From the NCBI RefSeq assembly GCF_000243095.1, contig NZ_AHJE01000005.1:1-64000 (forward strand): a DNA stretch of 64,000 nt, given 5' to 3'. Under the pieces are notes generated by a model. The model saw only the letters and a program-made list of their open reading frames with translations. It had not been told where the DNA came from and searched no databases. The translations under genes and the position numbers were made by a program. Shown here piece by piece: positions 30,649-38,800 of this stretch (positions are counted from its first letter, which is position 1; each line of letters starts with the position of its first letter). This stretch comes from Cupriavidus basilensis OR16 (lineage in GTDB: Bacteria > Pseudomonadota > Gammaproteobacteria > Burkholderiales > Burkholderiaceae).

Positions 30649-30748
30649 ATCAGGTGGGCGCGCTCACCGCGTTTAGCGTCGATCGGGAAGTGCAGCAGCG
30701 ACGACAGCGGCGGGAGACGACGGGGCATGGCACATCCTTGGCAACGGC

Positions 30749-31066
30749 CTAGGCCAATTCCAGCGAAGATTCGGCCACCTCCGGCCGTGCCTCGGCACGT
30801 GCCGGCTGCGCGGCGCGCTCGCCCGGCGCCGCGATCTCGAAGACTTCCAGCACGTCCACGCCGTTTTCCAGGCGCCTGACGAACAAGTCCAGCCGGTCCG
30901 CATCTTCCGCGCCGACCGATAGCGTGAGCTGGTAGGGCGCGGCCGCTGGCCCGAAGCACAGGTCGATCAGGTGCAGGCCGGTGCGGCGGGCGTTGGCGAG
31001 CGTCCATTCGACGGCGCCGAAGAGGTCGGTGCGGTCCAGCCGCAGTGCGAGGTGCAAGGTTGACAT
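30749..31066 (-). CDS. ACT-domain protein resembling the acetolactate synthase small subunit IlvM
   Basis: The protein has 105 residues when started at the ATG at 31066 (MSTLHLALRLDRTDLFGAVE). It is a single ACT-like domain with the IlvM arrangement: strand, helix (VEWTLANARRTGLHLIDLCF), strand pair (YQLTLSVGAEDADRLDLFVR), then NGVDVLEVFEI, and a short Ala/Glu tail. IlvM-type subunits regulate acetohydroxyacid synthase, but no large subunit is in the window. It is divergent from an Lrp-family regulator, so amino-acid-responsive control is likely. The family call is by pattern only. Confidence 0.6.
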   Translation of the reverse strand: MSTLHLALRLDRTDLFGAVEWTLANARRTGLHLIDLCFGPAAAPYQLTLSVGAEDADRLDLFVRRLENGVDVLEVFEIAAPGERAAQPARAEARPEVAESSLELA

Positions 31067-31244
31067 GGTGTTGGCGGCAAGGTGATTGGGGGTTTGCTTT
31101 GTGGCCGGGAAGGCATGCGACAAATTTACCAGCGCCACCCCAGAATGGGCTTCTTTATTGCCTCCGTTTTTGACAAGATTGGAGATCAATTATCTAGTGA
31201 TGTTAGAGTTGAAGGTGATTCCTTCCTAATCATCGGCAGAAGAC

Positions 31245-31715
31245 ATGGCAACCTCCCCAAAACTGGATGAAACTGACCGCCGCATCCTGCGCGCCCTGCG
31301 GCGCGACGGCAGGCTCTCCAACCTCAAGCTGGCCGAGCAGGTTGGCTTATCGCCCACGCCGTGCTGGAACCGCGTGCGCGCATTGGAAGAAAGCGGTGTG
31401 ATCGAAGGCTATGCGGCCCTGCTGAACCAGAAGGCGCTCGGCTTGCCCGACACGGTGCTGATCGAGGTCACGCTGGACCGGCACGACGACGACATGCTGG
31501 ATCGATTCGGCGAAGCGCTGGCCGAACTGCCGGAAGTGATGGAGGCGTACCTGCTCACCGGCGAGTACGACTACCTGATCAAGGTGGCGGTGGCGGGCAC
31601 GCAAGGGTACGAGGAATTCCTGCGCCACAAGCTCTACAAGCTGCCAGGCTTGCGGCACAGCCATTCCACGTTCGTGCTGCGCTGCATGAAGCGGGAGCCA
31701 TCAGTGGCGCCTTGA
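31245..31715 (+). CDS. Lrp/AsnC family transcriptional regulator
   Basis: The 156-residue protein has the AsnC-type HTH at residues 6-60 (LDETDRRILRALRRDGRLSN, LKLAEQVGLSPTPCWNRVRA) and the RAM effector domain from about 66 (DTVLIEVTLDRHDDDMLDRF, VMEAYLLTGEYDYLIKVAVA). Length and layout are normal. It is divergent from the ACT-domain gene and probably controls it. A TTGACA at 31170-31175 could be the -35 of its promoter, but the -10 is weak. Confidence 0.92.
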   Translation: MATSPKLDETDRRILRALRRDGRLSNLKLAEQVGLSPTPCWNRVRALEESGVIEGYAALLNQKALGLPDTVLIEVTLDRHDDDMLDRFGEALAELPEVMEAYLLTGEYDYLIKVAVAGTQGYEEFLRHKLYKLPGLRHSHSTFVLRCMKREPSVAP

Positions 31716-31731
31716 ACGGCCCGATGGTGCT

Positions 31732-32409
31732 TCAGGTGTCCGGGCGGTCCCAGGTGTCCGTTGACATCAGATCCGCGAGCGGGCGGCCCTGGCGCCAGCC
31801 TTCCAGCTCCAGCATCGGCGCCGGGTAGAAGGCCTGCACGGGGCCGAGGCAAAGTATGGCGATAGGCTGGCCGCCCGGCGGCAACCGCAACAGCGCAGCC
31901 AGCGCATCGGGCGCGAACATCGAGACCCAGCCTAGCCCGAGATTCTCCACGCGCGCGGCCAGCCAGAGGTTTTCAATGGCGCAGGCCGCCGAGCACAGCG
32001 CCATCTCGCGCGGCATGGTGCGCCGGCCAAACACGGTGCCGTCATCCGGCGCCATCGCCACCACCAGCAGCTCGGCGCACTCGCGCACGCCCTCCACCTT
32101 CAGCCGCAGGAACTCGCCATCGCGCTCGCCCAGCGCCACGGCGGTCTTCTGCCGTTCGGCCTCGACCAGCGCGGCGATCTCGTCCCGCAAGGCGGGATCG
32201 GCGACGCGGATAAAGCGCCACGGCTGCATCAGCCCCACCGAAGGCGCGCTGTGGGCGGCGCTCAGCAGGCGCATCAGGACAGCCTCATCGACCGACGTGC
32301 CCGCGATGAAGTGCCGCATGTCGCGGCGCGATGCAATGAGACGGTAGAAGCTCTCTTGTTCCCCGGGCGAGAAAACGGCGGAGTGGCTTTCGGTCAAGGG
32401 TGCGGGCAT
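31732..32409 (-). CDS. bluB: 5,6-dimethylbenzimidazole synthase BluB
   Basis: The 225-residue flavin enzyme of the nitroreductase fold splits reduced FMN to form the lower ligand of cobalamin. The FMN-contact segments are visible: ASRRDMRHFIAGTSVDEAVL, SAAHSAPSVGLMQPWRFI, then ENLWLAARVENLGLGWVSMF and PIAILCLGPV. MQPWRF and GWVSMF are the residues that separate BluB from general nitroreductases. ATG 32409 (MPAPLTESHS) is preferred over 32487. It is convergent with the Lrp gene. The other cobalamin gene in the window is cbiE at 50944. Confidence 0.9.
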   Translation of the reverse strand: MPAPLTESHSAVFSPGEQESFYRLIASRRDMRHFIAGTSVDEAVLMRLLSAAHSAPSVGLMQPWRFIRVADPALRDEIAALVEAERQKTAVALGERDGEFLRLKVEGVRECAELLVVAMAPDDGTVFGRRTMPREMALCSAACAIENLWLAARVENLGLGWVSMFAPDALAALLRLPPGGQPIAILCLGPVQAFYPAPMLELEGWRQGRPLADLMSTDTWDRPDT

Positions 32410-32489
32410 TGCGGGGCGATAGGGGCAAAAGCCGGCATTGTATGCCTGCGCGAAGCGGCGGATCGCAAGGTGGGCTTGCCAGGGCACGG

Positions 32490-32663
32490 TCAGGACGTGG
32501 TGCTGAGTCTTTCCGCTCGGGCAATGCCATATAGAAGTTCGGCAACAGTCACCGCCGTAATCGCGTATTCATGTTGTGAGTGCAAGTCGAGCCAACGTAC
32601 GACCGCTGGCTCAGGCTGGCCTCGCATGAATTCGGACACCATATTGGTATCAAGTACGATCAT
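32490..32663 (-). pseudogene. Truncated PIN-domain toxin (FitB/VapC)
   Basis: Reading from the ATG at 32663 gives 57 residues: MIVLDTNMVSEFMRGQPEPA then VVRWLDLHSQHEYAITAVTV then AELLYGIARAERL. This is the N-terminal third of a FitB/VapC PIN domain, with the first acidic residue (Asp5) and Glu42. A stop follows at 32492-32490. The later catalytic Asp residues are missing (the full toxin is about 135-140 residues). The start overlaps the antitoxin stop as ATGA, the usual coupled layout. It probably lost its 3' part by deletion. Confidence 0.8.
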
Positions 32664-32905
32664 TCGGGTAGATCCGCAGCCCGCGGTAGTTCTTCGCGCG
32701 GAGGAAGCTCGAGCCTTGGATCGGACAGGCTTGCAAAGCGCTGGCGCAGTCGACTTCCAAATGCGCTGGCGCCAGGGGGTTTGTTCAGCGCACGTCGAAG
32801 AATGGCGCGAACTTCCTCTTCCATCGAGTGACCGTGCTGCGCGGCCTCCATGCGCAAACGCGCCTTGAGTTCCTCATCAACATTCCGGATGGTCAGTGTC
32901 GCCAT
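32660..32905 (-). CDS. FitA/VapB-type antitoxin
   Basis: The 81-residue protein has an N-terminal ribbon-helix-helix (MATLTIRNVDEELKARLRME, then AAQHGHSMEEEVRAILRRAL) and a disordered C-terminal tail that would wrap the toxin. The pattern is that of FitA antitoxins. It is intact although the partner toxin is truncated. Upstream is a perfect 9-bp inverted repeat, probably its autoregulatory operator. Confidence 0.87.
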   Translation of the reverse strand: MATLTIRNVDEELKARLRMEAAQHGHSMEEEVRAILRRALNKPPGASAFGSRLRQRFASLSDPRLELPPREELPRAADLPE

Positions 32906-32915
32906 ATCAATCTCC

Positions 32916-32945
32916 TGTGCTAGCAATGCATGCAACGCTAGCACA
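32916..32945. promoter_or_regulatory. Candidate antitoxin operator, TGTGCTAGC-N12-GCTAGCACA
   Basis: This perfect inverted repeat with 9-base arms starts 11 bases upstream of the FitA-type antitoxin start at 32905. FitAB/VapBC complexes bind such dyads over their own promoter. Confidence 0.7.
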
Positions 32946-32963
32946 AGGCTGCGACTTTGTTCA

Positions 32964-33998
32964 TTACGCCGGATCCAGGCGCGCCTCCAAGGCCCGGCGG
33001 GCAACCCCTTCGCCGGCGGTTACCTCGAATCCCCGCGCGGCGTCCGGCGCCGCGGCGCGCAGCGAGAACGACAGCAGGCCATTGGTGCCGTGGCAGTCGC
33101 GCTGCCACAGTGCGTGGCCGGGGTCGCCGGGCAGGGCGGGGCAGAAGACTTCGGCCACTTCCGGGCGTGTGCGCAGCCAGTGCGCGACCACCAGCGCGCC
33201 GCGCTCGTGCTGGGACAGGCGCGCGCCGAGGGAGCGCATGCCGCGCTGGACCAGGTAGGCGTCGTCCGGGCTGACGGTGATGCCGAAGGCATCGGCCACC
33301 GAGGCGAGTGGGGCCCAGGCGGCCTCAAGGGTACAGACCGTGCCCATCATCACGTCCGAATGGCCGGACAGGTATTTGGTCGCGGCCATCAGGGAGATAT
33401 CGGCGCCGAGCGCAAGGGGCTGGTACAGCAGGCCGGAGCCCCAGGTGTTGTCCGCCGCCACCAGCGCGCCGTGCCGGTGGGCGATCTCGGCGATGGCCGG
33501 CAGGTCGCACATTTCATAGGCTAGCGAGCCGGGCGCCTCCACGTACACCAGCCGGGTTTCGCGCCGTAGCCTGGCTTGCAGGTCGTGGCCATCGGCCGCG
33601 TAAAAGCTGGCTGCGATGCCGTGCTGCGCGAGAAAGCCTTCGGCCAGCTTGCGCACCGGCTCGTACACGCAGTCGGGCAGCAGCACGTGCTCGCCGGGGC
33701 GCAGGTAGGCCAGCAGCGTCATCGCGGCGGCTGCCAGCCCGCTGGGGAACAGGCGCGTGCGGTAGCCGCCTTCCAACTCGGTGACCATGTCTTCGAGCGC
33801 AAACGCCGTGGGATTGCCGCGCGCGCCGTAAGTGAACAGCCGTTCGCTGCCTCGCCGCGAGCGCATCTCGCGCATCTGCGCCACCGAGTCGAACAGCACG
33901 GTGCTCGCACGTACCACGGGCGGGTTGACGGGTTGCCCGCCATCCACGGCGCTGGTGCGGCCGGCGTGCGCGAGGTGGGTAAGGATGCTGTGCTTCAT
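32964..33998 (-). pseudogene. Cystathionine beta-lyase-like PLP enzyme, C-terminus truncated
   Basis: The protein begins MKHSILTHLAHAGRTSAVDG and follows the Cys/Met-metabolism PLP family: TYGARGNPTAFALEDMVTEL, SGLAAAAMTLLAYLRPGEHV, then VAADNTWGSGLLYQPLALGA and the PLP lysine, Lys208, in ATKYLSGHSD. After about residue 320 (LRAAAPDAARGF) the family pattern is lost and the frame ends at 32964, giving 344 residues against the usual 390 or so. The C-terminal substrate-binding segment (normally SWGGYESL) is missing. So a 3' deletion that also brought in the antitoxin upstream region is likely. It belongs to the sulfur cluster with the rhodanese and cysteine dioxygenase genes. Confidence 0.72.
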
Positions 33999-34113
33999 GG
34001 CTTGGCCTGGTGGGCGCCGCGCCCAAGGGCGCGGCTGGTGTGACAACGGTTGCAACAACTGGCGGCAGCAGGCAGCAGCAAGAGCCATGCCGCTTGTACC
34101 CGCTGCGCCTGGA

Positions 34114-35121
34114 TCAGTCCACGCGGGCGCCGGAGAGCTTGACGATCTGCGACCAGCGCGCGATGTCGCCCTTGAGTTGCGCGGCGAACGCGTCCGGCTT
34201 GCTGCCCACCACGTCGCTGCCGCCTTCGTTGATCAGCTTCACCACCTCGGGCATCTGCAGCACCTGCAGGATGGCGCGGTTCAGGTAGGCGACGCGCTCG
34301 GGCGAGGTGCCGGCTGGCGCGAACACGCCATACCAGTCCTCGAAGCGCGCATTGCGATAGCCCAGTTCCTCCAGCGTCGGCACCTTGGCAAAGACGCCCA
34401 GGCGGCGCGGGCTGGTAACCGCCAGCGCGCGCATGCGCCCGGCCTGGATGAAGCCGGCCACCGAGGAGGTCGAGGTGATCAGCACATTCACCTGCCCGCC
34501 CAGCAGGTCGTTGATGGCCGGGCCTGCGCCCTTGTAGGGCACGTGCTGCAGGGCGATGCCGCTGTCCTTGTCCAGCACCACCCCGACCAGGTGAGAGAGC
34601 GTGCCATTGCCGGGCGTGGCAAAGGTGATCTTTTGCGGCTGGGCCTTGGCCTGCGTGGCCAGTTCGGCAAAGGTCTGCCACGGCGCGTTGGCCGCCACCA
34701 CGATCGCCAGCGGCGCCGCATTGATTTGCGTGACCGGCATGAAGTTCTTGATCGGGTCGAAGCCAGGCGCGCTGTACAGCGTCGGGTTCACGGCCATGAC
34801 CGACACCTGCGAGGTCAGCAGGGTGTAGCCGTCCGGCTTGGCCTCGGCCACGAAGCGCGTGCCGATATTGCCGCCGGCGCCGCCGCGGTTGTCGGTGACG
34901 GCGGTCTGCCCCAGCACTTCGCCGAGCCGCGTGGTGACGATGCGCGTGACGGCGTCGTTGCCCCCGCCGGCGGGAAATGGCGAGACGAAGCGCAGCGGCT
35001 GCGAAGGAAAGCCGCCAACTGGCGCAAGCGGCTGTGCGCTGGCGGGGGCGCCGGCCATGGCGAGGGTGGCGGTGACGACGGTGGCAAAGGTGCTGGTCAG
35101 GACTTGCTTGATGCGTGACAT
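34114..35121 (-). CDS. Bug-family extracytoplasmic receptor of the sulfur cluster
   Basis: The 335-residue protein has a signal peptide ending at APASA (about 29) and the Bug pattern: FPSQPLRFVSPFPAGGGNDA, DNRGGAGGNIGTRFVAEAKP, FATPGNGTLSHLVGVVL. ATG 35121 (MSRIKQVLTSTFA) has CAGGGG upstream. It lies in a minus-strand run with rhodanese and cystathionine-lyase-like genes and probably binds a sulfur-containing acid for uptake; the ligand is an inference from location. Confidence 0.87.
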   Translation of the reverse strand: MSRIKQVLTSTFATVVTATLAMAGAPASAQPLAPVGGFPSQPLRFVSPFPAGGGNDAVTRIVTTRLGEVLGQTAVTDNRGGAGGNIGTRFVAEAKPDGYTLLTSQVSVMAVNPTLYSAPGFDPIKNFMPVTQINAAPLAIVVAANAPWQTFAELATQAKAQPQKITFATPGNGTLSHLVGVVLDKDSGIALQHVPYKGAGPAINDLLGGQVNVLITSTSSVAGFIQAGRMRALAVTSPRRLGVFAKVPTLEELGYRNARFEDWYGVFAPAGTSPERVAYLNRAILQVLQMPEVVKLINEGGSDVVGSKPDAFAAQLKGDIARWSQIVKLSGARVD

Positions 35122-35378
35122 GAAAAACCCCTGTGTATGTAGAGAGATGTCAGAGCGAAGGGGGGCTGGGCAGGCTATTCGTTGCTGCCTCTTGCCCCTG
35201 TGTTCCCGGAATGCCGGGGCGTCCCCTTGGCGCTGCACCGTCGAGCCGGATGGGAATCGATGCCTCGCGACTCGCCTTGCCAGCCATGCGTACTGTTGCC
35301 CGCCGTGCCGGGCGGGAGGTGGCTGCGTGACGGGCTCGGTCGCTGATGGCGGGTCATGTTGGAAGCATGTTGTGCGGA

Positions 35379-37024
35379 TCAGGCGAAGCGGAAGGTGGCC
35401 AGTTCCTGGGCGTCGAGCTGGCCGATCAGGTTGGTTTCCCAGGCCAGGTAGCGGCGCGCGGCTTCCTTGTTGCCGTCGTGACGGTCGTGGACGAAGAACA
35501 GGAAATCGATGCAGCGCGCATCGGGCAGGCCGCTCGCCGCCTCGCCATCCCCCATATCGCTTGCCAGCGCATGGCCCGCCGCCTGCCAGGCGCCTACGCC
35601 ACCGGCGAGCAGCCTGACGTCGCTGTAGCCAAGCGCGGCGAGCTCGCCGGCGGCCAGCGTGGCCGTGCCCGGCTGGTCGGCCTCGCCGATGAGCACCAGT
35701 GGCGTATCGCGCGGCACGCCGGCGAGGTCGCGGGCGAACACCGGACGGATCGACCAGCGGCTGCCTGGCACGTGGCCGGCGCGATAGGCCATGCTGGCGC
35801 GCACGTCGAGCGCCAGCAGTTGCCGTTCGGCCAGGCCAGCCGCCAGCGCGGCGGCGTCGATGCCTGGCAATGCGCAGACGGGCGCCTCGGGGCCGGCGGG
35901 TGCGGCCAGGCCGCAGGCAAGCGCTGCCGCAAGGCCGCCTTCGAGCACCACGGCGTCATGGCCCATCTGGCGCAGCCAGCTCGCCACCACCGTGGCGCGC
36001 ACGCCATCGGCATCGAGCAGCACAAGGCGCGCGCGCCGCACGCCTACGTATTGGTCGGTGGCCTGCATCAACTGGCCGCCGGGCGTGCTCTGGGCGCCGG
36101 GCACGGAGCCAGAAGCGTATTCCTCCGGTGTGCGCACGTCGCACAGGAAGGTGGTGCGCGAGCGGTCGTTCAGCCATGCGCCCGCCTCGGCGGCATCGAC
36201 GTGCGGCACCGCGAAGCGCAGCGCCATGGCCTGCGCGGCGTCCCGGGCGGCGTCGAGCCCGGCGGGCGCGGCGCTGTCCGGATAGCGCCGCGTGCCGCCG
36301 TGCTCCAGCTTGTAATCGTTGAGGTACCAGCCCTGGGTGCCGTTCTCCAGCGCAAACACAGGGTTGGGCACGCCGAAGTTGATCAGCGTCTGCGCGCCGA
36401 TGATGCTGCGGGTGCGCCCGGCGCAGTTGATCACGATGGGCGTGGCCGGGTCCGGCACCAGGTCGCGCAGCCGGTAAGCCAGCTCGCCGTTGGGCAGCAG
36501 ATGGCGCCGGGGATATTCATCTTGCGGAATTCCGCCACGGGCCGGCCGTCGAGCACCACCGGGGCTTGATCGCCGGCCTGCATGGCCGCCAGCTCCGCGG
36601 CCGAGACACGCGGCGTGCCGTAATGGTGCTCGGCCAGTTCGCCGAAGGTCTTGGAGGGCACGTTGACGCCGGCAAACACCGCGTAGCCGGCGGCCTGCCA
36701 GCCCGGCACGCCGCCGTCCAGCACGTAGAGGCGGGTGTGGCCGAGGGCGGCCAAGGCCTGCGCGGCGCGCGCCGCCACGCCGTCGCCGTCGTCCGCCAGC
36801 ACGATGCGCGCCGCGGCGTTGGGCGCCAGGCGGCCGATATCCAGTTCCAGCCGGCTAAAGGGGAGCGGCACAGCGTAGAAGGGATGGCCTTCGCCGTACT
36901 GGCCATGCTCGCGGATATCGAACAGGGCGATCTCGTCCTGGTCGTGCAGCCAGCCCTTCAGGGTGACGGGGTCGACCCGGGTATAGGGCTGGCGGGTGTT
37001 GGGCGTATCTAGGAGGGCGGGCAT
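35379..37024 (-). pseudogene. Multi-domain rhodanese sulfurtransferase, frameshifted
   Basis: The start at 37024 (MPALLDTPNTRQPYTRVDPV) opens a protein of about 547 residues with four rhodanese-like domains: DQDEIALFDIREHGQYGEGH, VVLDGRPVAEFRKMNIPG, TTFLCDVRTPEEYASGSVPG and LLALDVRASMAYRAGHVPG. The active Cys of domain 2 is in INCAGRTRS, which lies after a frameshift. At about 36492 the frame CCC AAC GGC needs one more C: the homopolymer reads TGCTGCCCAACGG, so the first frame runs off into a stop and the second starts inside. One missing C explains the whole break, so a sequencing error is possible. It probably handled sulfane sulfur or 3-mercaptopyruvate downstream of cysteine dioxygenation. 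Confidence 0.78.
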
Positions 37025-37161
37025 GCGTTTGTTCAGGCAAAAAGGGGGCCATACCTCCTGGCCGCACGCGGGCGGGAGGCAACGGGAAATGCGTTGGTCA
37101 GGGGCTTTGGCAGAAGCCGGGAGGTGCGGGCACTGACAGCGCTGCAACATCCCGGTGCTAT

Positions 37162-37749
37162 TTAGCGGCGCGTCTTGACGCCCACGCTCATGGCCTGGCT
37201 GCGGCCGGTTTCGAGGTCGTAGGCGGTGCGGCCGGTCAGGGTTTCCAGCGCGCGGCCGTACATGTGCAGGTGGCGGATCACGGATTCGCCGCGGATCTCC
37301 ACCGAGTGGATGTCGTCGGGCAGCAGCGCAATGCCCGAGCCCGGGCCCACTTCCACTGTATGCGAGTGCGCCAGCGTGCCTACGCCTGGCTTGCTGCCAT
37401 CGTCGGTGCGCAGGTAGACGTCGTTGTACTCGGTGCCCACCACGCCGGCCACGCAGGCCCAGGTGGTGTGGTCGTGCGGGGGGATGCGCTTGCCGGGGCG
37501 CATCACGTTGAGGTACAGCGCGAAGGTCTGGTCGGGGTCTTCGGCGATCAGGTAGCGGGCCTGGCGCTCGCCTTCCTCGGGCGGGGCGAACTCGCTCTCT
37601 GCCCACAGTTGCGGCTTGGCCGCGAGCTGCTCCACCTGGCCCAGCACGCTGGCCAGCGATTCGCGGGTGACGCCGCCGCTAGCCACGATTTCCTTGATGG
37701 ATTGAATCGTCTCACCGACGGCGGCCTGGCGTTGTTGTGCGATCGACAT
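37162..37749 (-). CDS. Cysteine dioxygenase-family thiol dioxygenase
   Basis: The 195-residue cupin binds Fe(II) through three histidines: His92 and His94 (PPHDHTTW) and His148 ([10 protein letters not shown]). It oxidises cysteine or a related thiol such as 3-mercaptopropionate to the sulfinate. There is no crosslinking Cys in the mammalian position, as in most bacterial enzymes. AAGGAT precedes the ATG at 37749. It is divergent from a LysR gene and precedes the rhodanese on the same strand. Substrate choice between cysteine and mercaptopropionate cannot be decided by eye. Confidence 0.9.
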   Translation of the reverse strand: MSIAQQRQAAVGETIQSIKEIVASGGVTRESLASVLGQVEQLAAKPQLWAESEFAPPEEGERQARYLIAEDPDQTFALYLNVMRPGKRIPPHDHTTWACVAGVVGTEYNDVYLRTDDGSKPGVGTLAHSHTVEVGPGSGIALLPDDIHSVEIRGESVIRHLHMYGRALETLTGRTAYDLETGRSQAMSVGVKTRR

Positions 37750-37886
37750 GTCTCTAGAATCCTTGCTGAGTCTTGATAGTTCTTGGTTTGCGGGGTGGTA
37801 CATCACCTTGCATGGTTTCACTGTAATGAAGCCCGGCACCTGAAACCACTTAATCACTCATGAAAATACTTAAGCAAGTCTAATGA

Positions 37887-38768
37887 ATGCGTAATCTCGA
37901 TCTGGACCTCTTGCGCACCCTGGTGGCCATCGCCGACCACGGTACCTTTGGCGCCGCGGCCCAGCGGCTGCACCGCACCCAATCCGCCGTCACCCAGCAG
38001 ATGCAGCGGCTGGAGGAGCAGGTGGCGCTGGTGCTGTTCGAGCGGCAGGGGCGCGGCAAGCAGCTCACGCGGCATGGCAACAAGCTGGTGGAATACGCGC
38101 GGCAATTGCTGAACCTGAACGACGAGGCGCTGCGCGTGCTGCGCGAGGGCGACCTGACGGGGTCGCTGCGGATCGGGGCGCCGCACGATGTGGCCGACAC
38201 GATCCTGCCGCCGTTGCTGTCGCATATCGCGCGTGCGTCGCCCGCCTTGCGCCTGGAGATCCACGTGGGGCGCAGCCCCTTCCTGATGGAATCGCTGCGT
38301 GATGGAATCGCTGCGGCGGGGGAGATCGACCTGACCGTTTCCACCCGGGAAGACAACAGCCTGGACGGCCTGGTCTTGCGCACCTCACCCACGATCTGGG
38401 TTTGCGCGGCGGATTTTGCTTATGAGCATGGCAGCATGGTGCCACTGATCCTGGCCGACGAGCCCAGCCTGTTTCGCAAGCTGGCGCTGGATGCGCTAAA
38501 GGAGGCCGGCGTGCCCTGGCGTACGGCGTATTTCGCGCCGAGCCTGATCGGCATCAAGGCGGCGATCCGCGCCGGGTTGGGGATCACGGCGCGCAGCATC
38601 GACCTGCTGGGCGCCGACATGCGGGTGCTGGGGGATAAGGACGGGCTGCCCCGCCTGCCGGATGTGACGTACTACTTATGGGCGCGGCCCAATGCGGCCA
38701 ACCCCGTCGCGCGGCAGGTGTTCTCCATGCTCAAGACCACCTTGCAGCGCGGCATCGCTGCCGTGTGA
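37887..38768 (+). CDS. LysR-family regulator of the thiol dioxygenase cluster
   Basis: The 293-residue protein has the LysR HTH at about 3-62 (DLDLLRTLVAIADHGTFGAA, AQRLHRTQSAVTQQMQRLEE) and an effector domain beginning GSLRIGAPHDVADTILP. It is divergent from the cysteine-dioxygenase gene with 137 bases between the starts, so it most likely regulates it. The region contains TTAA-flanked AT-rich sequence suitable for LysR binding, but I found no unique perfect dyad. Confidence 0.9.
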   Translation: MRNLDLDLLRTLVAIADHGTFGAAAQRLHRTQSAVTQQMQRLEEQVALVLFERQGRGKQLTRHGNKLVEYARQLLNLNDEALRVLREGDLTGSLRIGAPHDVADTILPPLLSHIARASPALRLEIHVGRSPFLMESLRDGIAAAGEIDLTVSTREDNSLDGLVLRTSPTIWVCAADFAYEHGSMVPLILADEPSLFRKLALDALKEAGVPWRTAYFAPSLIGIKAAIRAGLGITARSIDLLGADMRVLGDKDGLPRLPDVTYYLWARPNAANPVARQVFSMLKTTLQRGIAAV

Positions 38769-38800
38769 AGGTGGCTTGAGCGAGGGAGCGCCGCAGGCCC

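Noticed and set aside
35346..36569. Plus-strand frame of 407 codons over the rhodanese gene
   Set aside because: Antisense of the rhodanese domains, with low-complexity composition typical of shadow frames.
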